Below, piece after piece: positions 59,049-64,000 of a DNA stretch of 64,000 nt. The stretch comes from a virus. Made by a program: the position numbers and the translations under genes. Positions within the stretch are counted from its first letter, which is position 1; every line of letters starts with the position of its first letter. The DNA lies in the IMG/VR virus record IMGVR_UViG_3300036770_002724, positions 1-64,000 of that record; one strand, written 5' to 3'. The notes beneath the pieces were generated by a model. That model had not been told where the DNA came from, made no database searches, and saw only the letters and a program-made list of their open reading frames with translations.

Positions 59049-59854
59049 CGTACCCCCTACCGTTCAAGGTTTTTCCGGGCATCGTTCAACGGTCCCGGTA
59101 CTTCATCGACCTTCAGGTCCGAGACCTTCCTGGGATCAACGCGACCCGGCTTTGGGGCTCGACTAATCTGACGGATGCCTACGGGACGTTGTCGACGAGC
59201 GGGATCGCAGGGTCAGGGGGGACGGCGTTTGCGGAAGCGACTCGGGGAACGTCGTTCGTTTCCCGCACGCTCGACCGGACCCAGCTAGTCGAAGAATCTC
59301 ATCGGGGGATGACCCGCTACTACTTCAACCCCGATGACTTCGTGAACCCGGCGCTACTGAGCCCGATGCCTGCTGACGACGCTATCCTGTACGTCCGGAT
59401 GCAGCAAAGCAGCATGGCGGCGGGCGGTTTCCTGGCCGTTCCGGCGGGCGCCGTAAACAACGCCAGCGAACCTATCCGGGGGCCGATCCTCGTGATCCCT
59501 CCCGTCATGTTTTGGCAGACGGGCCGTCCTGCCCTGTCGCTCGCAGGAATCGCCCCCTCTAATACGGGCTGCACCGCAGGGAACATTCCGGTCGTAGATG
59601 AGACCGTCCAGATCCCTCTCCCGATGCACATCGTCCTGCCTCGTCCTACAAGCCTGATCACCATCACGAACATGAATTCTGCCGCAGGCGTTACCCTTTT
59701 GGTTTCCCCTGGTCTCGGATTGCCGATGGTCGAGATCGCTTACGGTACGCCTGTCAACTTCGAGGGCGGGATTCGGGAGATCGTCTTGGCTCGCGCATCA
59801 GGAGCGGGAGGTTGCGCCTTCTCGATCTTCGCCGCCATCAACATGGAGTCCTGA
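59045..59854 (+). CDS. Virion-type protein (269 aa)
   Basis: Strand-rich product with Thr, Gly and Pro throughout and no long helices (YYFNPDDFVNPALLSP; AGGFLAVPAGAVNNAS; MHIVLPRPTSLITITNMNSAAGV). It overlaps the FmdB-like gene start-to-stop and precedes the tandem paralogues. A decoration, neck or tail protein is likely; I recognise no family. Confidence 0.65.
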   Translation: MTYPLPFKVFPGIVQRSRYFIDLQVRDLPGINATRLWGSTNLTDAYGTLSTSGIAGSGGTAFAEATRGTSFVSRTLDRTQLVEESHRGMTRYYFNPDDFVNPALLSPMPADDAILYVRMQQSSMAAGGFLAVPAGAVNNASEPIRGPILVIPPVMFWQTGRPALSLAGIAPSNTGCTAGNIPVVDETVQIPLPMHIVLPRPTSLITITNMNSAAGVTLLVSPGLGLPMVEIAYGTPVNFEGGIREIVLARASGAGGCAFSIFAAINMES

Positions 59855-59894
59855 TTTTCCGAATAGGCTCCCTATAACTTTGGCTTCCTTGAAG

Positions 59895-59910
59895 AAGGCC
59901 CGTGGGCCTT
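59895..59910 (+). promoter_or_regulatory. Short hairpin before the first tandem paralogue
   Basis: AAGGCCC (59895-59901) and GGGCCTT (59904-59910) are complementary with a two-base centre, placed just before the GGGAGA ribosome site of ATG 59923. Confidence 0.3.
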
Positions 59911-59922
59911 GGGAGAACCGAA

Positions 59923-61155
59923 ATGCCCTACATCTGCCTGGCCCGAACCGACATTCCGGACGGCACCCTCCAAGTGCTCGACCTTCAGCCCAACGCTTCC
60001 CAGCGGACCATCTACGACCCCCCGGCGCAGACCCGTTACCTGAAGCGCCCCCGGAACACCCCGGTCGCTTTCAACGCGGACGGAACCCTTCAGGGAGACG
60101 TATACGGTCTTGCGGGATACCTTCTTGATCGGGTTGAGGCGGGCGGGACGCTCCAGGCGGGCGCGACCGTTACCTGCGCCGGAGTCCAGGCGGGCGATAC
60201 CGTGACCATCGCGGGCGTCGTCTTCTCGGCGGTCAACGGCGGCGCCGTCGCGGCGAACCAGACGTTCGACATGAGCGGAACCGACATCCAGACGGCGACT
60301 TCTCTTGTCGCGACCATCACCGACGCAGCGAGCATCGCTCTCATGGTCGCCGGGTCGGGCCTCGGATACGCCCACGCGGTCAGCGGAGGCACGGCGGTCG
60401 TGACCCTCTCCGCTCGCTATGGAGCGGGCCTTACGCTTCGGGGTGGTCCGGGCGGGGATGTCTCGCTCGCGTCCTCAAACGGAACGCGCCTTGCGCTGAA
60501 CACGGTGCTCGGTCGTCTTTTCCGTGCGGTCGAGCGGTGGACCGTCGCCTCTCTGACTTCGGTGTTTACCGCGATCATGGTCCGCGTGGACGGAGCCCTT
60601 CCTCTCGCCCTTGCGAACATCAACACGGCCCTCGCGGCGGCGGCGACCGGGACCGAGCTTACCAACGCGGGTGGCTCTCGGTCGGTCGGGACCGTGGCAG
60701 ATGTCCTTTCGATTCTTTCGGGGCGTCAGTACCTATTGCCTCGGGCGAATCCGCTCACGGGTGTGGCGAACGACCTGATGAGCGCCACGAACTCGTGGGA
60801 TAACACGCCTCGGGGCGGCTTCACCGTTCCGGTCCTCGTGAACGGGACCACGATGGAGGCGGGCGAGATCCGCCCTCTCAACATCGGCGGAGACGTGGAG
60901 AACCGTCCGGTCGGCCCGTACACCGCGACCTACGATGGCGGAGCTTTCCAGCGGTCGCTGGCGACGGGTCAGCTTGCGGTTCTTGCGGGCGTCGCGGGCA
61001 TGACCCCGGTGACCTTGTTCCCGAATAGCTCTCCGACTCCTGTGTTCCCCTGGAACTACTTCACCTCGACCCAAGCGGTCGCGGACCCCATTGATCCGGT
61101 GACCGTTACCCGGGTCGTGACCGTGTATGACGACGCCGGAGCCGTGCTGGCTTGA
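59923..61155 (+). CDS. Virion surface-type protein, paralogue 1 of 4 (410 aa)
   Basis: The N-terminus MPYICLARTDIPDGTLQVLDLQPNASQ is shared with the following proteins at 61182, 62441 and 63728. After ~75 residues it has an inserted domain (GDTVTIAGVVFSAVNGG, then TATSLVATITDAASI) like those in paralogue 2 and the 31905 protein. Strand- and Ala/Thr/Gly-rich throughout. ATG 59923 is chosen over an in-frame GTG at 59902 because of GGGAGA spacing. Probably a tail, fibre or capsid-surface component. Confidence 0.7.
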   Translation: MPYICLARTDIPDGTLQVLDLQPNASQRTIYDPPAQTRYLKRPRNTPVAFNADGTLQGDVYGLAGYLLDRVEAGGTLQAGATVTCAGVQAGDTVTIAGVVFSAVNGGAVAANQTFDMSGTDIQTATSLVATITDAASIALMVAGSGLGYAHAVSGGTAVVTLSARYGAGLTLRGGPGGDVSLASSNGTRLALNTVLGRLFRAVERWTVASLTSVFTAIMVRVDGALPLALANINTALAAAATGTELTNAGGSRSVGTVADVLSILSGRQYLLPRANPLTGVANDLMSATNSWDNTPRGGFTVPVLVNGTTMEAGEIRPLNIGGDVENRPVGPYTATYDGGAFQRSLATGQLAVLAGVAGMTPVTLFPNSSPTPVFPWNYFTSTQAVADPIDPVTVTRVVTVYDDAGAVLA

Positions 61156-61181
61156 TCCGGTAAACAAAGGAGAATCCCATC

Positions 61182-62372
61182 ATGGCTCGTGCATATATCT
61201 GTCTCGCCCGAAACGACTTGGAGGATAACCTTCTTCAAGTCCTCGACCTCGTCCCGAACACCTCGCAACTGAACCCGATTTATCAGGGTCAGGGGCAGAC
61301 GGGGTATCTGACTTGGTTCCCGCAGAACGATGCGGTCGCCCTCACGGCGGGTCCGCCCGTGACCGTGAACTCGACTGTCTACGGCGTCCGGGCCTACCTG
61401 CTCGACTCCATCGACGATCAGTCGGGCGGCGGAAACGCCCCCATGTCGGTAGCCTCGGCTAACCTCGTCTCCATCGCGATCCTCAACCGGGTCGCCCAAG
61501 GGCTTCCGCTCACGGGAGCGGCTCTCGATTCTCTCGTGGGCGGGCTCCTCACCGGGTCGGACTTCACCGGGGCTACTGCTCCGGGTTCGACCTCGCTTGG
61601 AGTCGTCGAGGAGCTTCTTCGTATCCTCGCCGGAGAGGTTTACCGGGTGTCGTCTGGTGCGGCCTTGAGCGACGGCGGCGGCGCCTTCCACGGGGCCAAG
61701 GTCGGCGTCTTCGTGACCGCTCCGAACATCGTTCAGGATCTCGGCTTCGGCTCGGGCGGAATCAGTGCGGCTTTTGGCCTCCCGGTCATCCCGACGACCG
61801 TTCCGGTCCAGACGGGAACCCAGGACGTCAACTTCCGGCGTATCCGGCCCATTCAGGATACGGGCGAGCTTGCGATGTCCACGGCGACGGGCGTGCTCTC
61901 GAAGCTGGACCTGGCTTCGTACTCGTTCCGTAACCCGTCTTACATCTACGCGCCGAACACCAGCACCATCACCTGCGGAAGCCTCGCGGCGGCGACGAAC
62001 GACGTGGTTTACATCAACGGCGTCGCCTTTACCGCGATTGCGGGTGCGGCGAACCCGGCGCTCCAGCAGTTCGCGGACATCACCCAGGGTGCGGCGACTC
62101 CGACGGCGGTCGCCGCTTCGCTTCGGACGGCGATCAATGACGCGGCGAGCGTGGCCCTCACCGGGATGACCTCGCCGGTCGCGAACGTCGGCCCCGCGAT
62201 CACGGTACGTCAGGATTCGGGAAACCAGTTCTGGTTCTCGACCAACGCTCCGGCTCGGGTGACCTTCGGAAGCCTTCCGGCGGGTGCCGCTCAGGGCGTC
62301 CAGGGGTCGCAGTTGATCTCGACCTCGGCTCGGGCTGCGACCGTGTACGACGCCTCCGGCAACGTCATCTGA
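61182..62372 (+). CDS. Virion surface-type protein, paralogue 2 of 4 (396 aa)
   Basis: Starts MARAYICLARNDLEDNLLQVLDL with a strong AAAGGAGA site. The N-terminal ~85 residues (including TVYGVRAYLLDSID) and a middle EELLRILAGEVYRVSSGA segment align with paralogues 1 and 3. The inserted VVYINGVAFTAIAGAANP domain lies near the C-terminus here (residues ~265-330), whereas it is N-terminal in paralogue 1, so the module moved within the family. It ends ARAATVYDASGNVI, like the other paralogues. Confidence 0.7.
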   Translation: MARAYICLARNDLEDNLLQVLDLVPNTSQLNPIYQGQGQTGYLTWFPQNDAVALTAGPPVTVNSTVYGVRAYLLDSIDDQSGGGNAPMSVASANLVSIAILNRVAQGLPLTGAALDSLVGGLLTGSDFTGATAPGSTSLGVVEELLRILAGEVYRVSSGAALSDGGGAFHGAKVGVFVTAPNIVQDLGFGSGGISAAFGLPVIPTTVPVQTGTQDVNFRRIRPIQDTGELAMSTATGVLSKLDLASYSFRNPSYIYAPNTSTITCGSLAAATNDVVYINGVAFTAIAGAANPALQQFADITQGAATPTAVAASLRTAINDAASVALTGMTSPVANVGPAITVRQDSGNQFWFSTNAPARVTFGSLPAGAAQGVQGSQLISTSARAATVYDASGNVI

Positions 62373-62383
62373 TTGGCTCTGAA

Positions 62384-62418
62384 CAGGGGAGGGGTTCCGT
62401 GAAGGAGCCCCTCCCCTG
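62384..62418 (+). terminator. Hairpin between paralogues 2 and 3
   Basis: CAGGGGAGGGG (62384-62394) pairs with CCCCTCCCCTG (62408-62418), with further inner pairing (TCC with GGA). It is followed by CGTTTACTG, a weak T-run, so partial termination or mRNA stabilisation is likely. Confidence 0.6.
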
Positions 62419-62440
62419 CGTTTACTGAGGGAGAAGAACC

Positions 62441-63325
62441 ATGACCCGTGCTTTTATCGTCCTGGGGCGAAACGACCTGAGCCCGAACGGTCTTCAGGTG
62501 CTCGATCTGTTCCCGAACTCGTCGCGGCGGAACCTGATCTATGACCCCGCCGGACAGACGGGCTATCTATCGTTCTTCCGCCAGAACGACCTCCCGACCG
62601 TCACGGGGGCCGGTCCCATCACCGCCTCCTCGACCGTCTACGGTCTTCGGGCTTACCTGCTGTCGAACATCGACAACCAGGCGGCGGGCGGCGGAAACCA
62701 CAACACTCCCTCGGTCGCCAACTGCACCACCATCGCGAACGCGATTCTTTCGGCGGTCAACGCCGGGACGGCCCTTACCGCAGCCGTGGTGGACGGTCTC
62801 GTGGCGGCGACGTGCGCTAACTCCGACCTCACGGGCGGGACGGCGGCAAGCTCTCAGTCTACGGGGTCCATCGTTGGGCTTCTCCGCGTGCTTTCCGGCG
62901 AGGTGTACCGGCTGTCCTCGGGCGCCGTGGTGGCGGCGGGCGTCGGGGCGACCTTCGTGGGAAACGTCGGCGCTTTCGTGACGGCTCCCGACCTGACGCC
63001 TTCGACCGGCCTCGGTGGCGGGATGAACGGCGGAGCGGATCCGGCCTACGGTTTTCCGGTTGTCCGGTATCAGGCTCCGGCGCAGTCGGGGACTCGCGAT
63101 CTGACTTTCCGCAACGTCCGTCGCTTTGATGTGAACACCTATCTCACGCTGTCCGCGAGCGTAGGGGCTCTGTCGAAGCTGGATTCGGCCACCTTCTCGT
63201 GGTTCAACCCCGGCTTCACTTACGTCGCCTCGACGGGAACGGCGCTTTCGGTTACGGGCGCGAACCTCACGAGCTACGTCCAGCGGGGCGTGACCGTGTA
63301 CAGCGAGACCGGAACCCCGCTCTGA
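62441..63325 (+). CDS. Virion surface-type protein, paralogue 3 of 4 (294 aa)
   Basis: Begins MTRAFIVLGRNDLSPNGLQVLDL and lacks the inserted domain of paralogues 1 and 2, so it is the compact version. Shared blocks: TVYGLRAYLLSNID, GLLRVLSGEVYRLSSGA, LSASVGALSKLDSATFSWFNPGF, and a C-terminal TVYSETGTPL. A GAGGGAGAAG ribosome site precedes the ATG. Likely forms part of a repeated virion structure. Confidence 0.7.
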   Translation: MTRAFIVLGRNDLSPNGLQVLDLFPNSSRRNLIYDPAGQTGYLSFFRQNDLPTVTGAGPITASSTVYGLRAYLLSNIDNQAAGGGNHNTPSVANCTTIANAILSAVNAGTALTAAVVDGLVAATCANSDLTGGTAASSQSTGSIVGLLRVLSGEVYRLSSGAVVAAGVGATFVGNVGAFVTAPDLTPSTGLGGGMNGGADPAYGFPVVRYQAPAQSGTRDLTFRNVRRFDVNTYLTLSASVGALSKLDSATFSWFNPGFTYVASTGTALSVTGANLTSYVQRGVTVYSETGTPL

Positions 63326-63336
63326 GGAAACAAAAA

Positions 63337-63693
63337 ATGTCGAACCTACGAAAGTCACTTATCCGACTCGCCCGCTCCAATCCTGAGATTCGCGAGCACG
63401 TTTTGCCTTTGCTGAAGGCTGACAAGGTTTCGAGTTTCAGAGATCCCAAGCAGATGTCCGAAGAAAAGGCGCTGGGCATGGTAGACGAGATCCTGGCTGA
63501 AGTGGGCGGGAGGGCGAAAGACAGTATAGCGTCTATCCGAGTCGAGATCAGAGAGTTCATCGAGCAAGAGCGTGCTATTGAACGGGCTTGGGAGAAGTGG
63601 GATCTGAAGGCGCTTCAAGCCTTTGGGATCTTGAGCCGCGACGAACTGCGTTTCATCGAAGAGACTTGGGATCTCTATGGGTGGCCTAGCTGA
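63337..63693 (+). CDS. Small protein with N-terminal LIRLA-x-x-x-P-E-x-R motif (118 aa)
   Basis: ATG 63337 follows GAGGAAAC. The first 30 residues (SLIRLARSNPEIREHVLPLLKADK) match the helix in the 24511 protein. The rest is a charged helical domain (EKALGMVDEILAEVGG, IRVEIREFIEQERAIERAWEKW). No known family. It sits between two members of the tandem surface-protein family. Confidence 0.65.
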   Translation: MSNLRKSLIRLARSNPEIREHVLPLLKADKVSSFRDPKQMSEEKALGMVDEILAEVGGRAKDSIASIRVEIREFIEQERAIERAWEKWDLKALQAFGILSRDELRFIEETWDLYGWPS

Positions 63694-63727
63694 CTCCTCT
63701 TGCTCTGAATAGAAGGGTGCGTGTCTT

Positions 63728-64000
63728 ATGCCGACCGGCCAAATGTTCATCATCCCTCGGCGTAATGACCTGGTGGGGATGAACTTTTACATCACCGACC
63801 TGTTTCCTAATACGTCGCAGCGTGGGTTCTACGACCCCGAGGGTCAGACCCACTACGTCCGGTACTCGCTCGACTTCCCGGGGACGACGAACTTGGCGCT
63901 AGGGGCTTATTCTTCAGGAAGCCTGAACACGTCCCCTATCGCGGATGCGGTCGTGGAGGATACGACGGGGGGCGGGAACGATGTCTTCGCCACGCCTTCG
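63728..64000 (+). CDS. Virion surface-type protein, paralogue 4 of 4 (3' end missing)
   Basis: The frame is open from ATG 63728 to the window edge (91 codons seen). The start MPTGQMFIIPRRNDLVGMN, then FYITDLFPNTSQRGFYDPEGQTHYV, aligns with the other paralogues, which share N-D-L...L-x-D-L-x-P-N-x-S-x-x..Y-D-P. It is more diverged than the other three. Confidence 0.7.
   Translation, partial: MPTGQMFIIPRRNDLVGMNFYITDLFPNTSQRGFYDPEGQTHYVRYSLDFPGTTNLALGAYSSGSLNTSPIADAVVEDTTGGGNDVFATPS

Overview
This window is a gene-dense, GC-rich stretch of a tailed double-stranded DNA virus (Caudoviricetes) that appears large and largely lytic. Every supported gene lies on the + strand, neighbouring genes often overlap by 1-20 bases (ATGA or TGATG junctions), and no integrase, tRNA, rRNA or CRISPR array was recognised. 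Terminase large subunit, portal, prohead protease and an HK97-like major capsid protein fix the identity as a phage. Nothing in the sequence identifies the host.

Layout. (1) 1-2032: the 3' end of a collagen-like fibre gene plus two small genes. (2) 2057-24150: replication, recombination, nucleotide metabolism and transcription. This part holds clamp-loader-like delta prime and delta, a B12-dependent ribonucleotide reductase, a RecD-like helicase, a probable ssDNA-binding protein, a RuvC-like resolvase, RecA, a Rad50/SbcC homologue split into two genes, Mre11/SbcD, an HNH protein, a Cas4/RecB-like nuclease, a sliding-clamp-like protein, a primase core, DnaX (gamma/tau), a NusG paralogue and a sigma-like factor. 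(3) 24194-32453: virion-type genes, including a beta-helix tailspike, a Dps-like ferritin and several proteins with a recurring R-V-A-S-R-Y-L motif. (4) 33146-51011: head morphogenesis in classical order, namely terminase, portal, a CCA-type nucleotidyltransferase, a 1345-residue multidomain protein containing a complete topoisomerase IB active site, prohead protease interrupted by an intein, an acidic scaffold-like protein, a decoration-like protein and the major capsid protein. (5) 51170-53982: a LAGLIDADG endonuclease-methyltransferase fusion with its own promoter, then a glycosyltransferase-like gene. (6) 53966-64000: a candidate structured RNA, further virion-type genes (SWIM zinc finger, FmdB-like zinc ribbon) and four tandem paralogous surface-type proteins, the last cut by the window edge.

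How it works together. The phage appears to bring its own cellular-style processivity machinery (delta, delta prime, gamma/tau and clamp) together with primase, SSB, RecA and Mre11/Rad50, so it probably builds a bacterial-type replisome of its own; the polymerase itself is not in this window. NusG-like and sigma-like proteins imply reprogramming of host RNA polymerase. The most unusual part is the head module: enzymes (nucleotidyltransferases, topoisomerase IB, possible ADP-ribosyltransferase, Dps-like ferritin, SWIM protein) are mixed with structural genes, and several of these proteins share a short basic A-R-x-A-x-R-Y-L helix. That suggests a set of virion-packaged cargo proteins, which is inference and untested.
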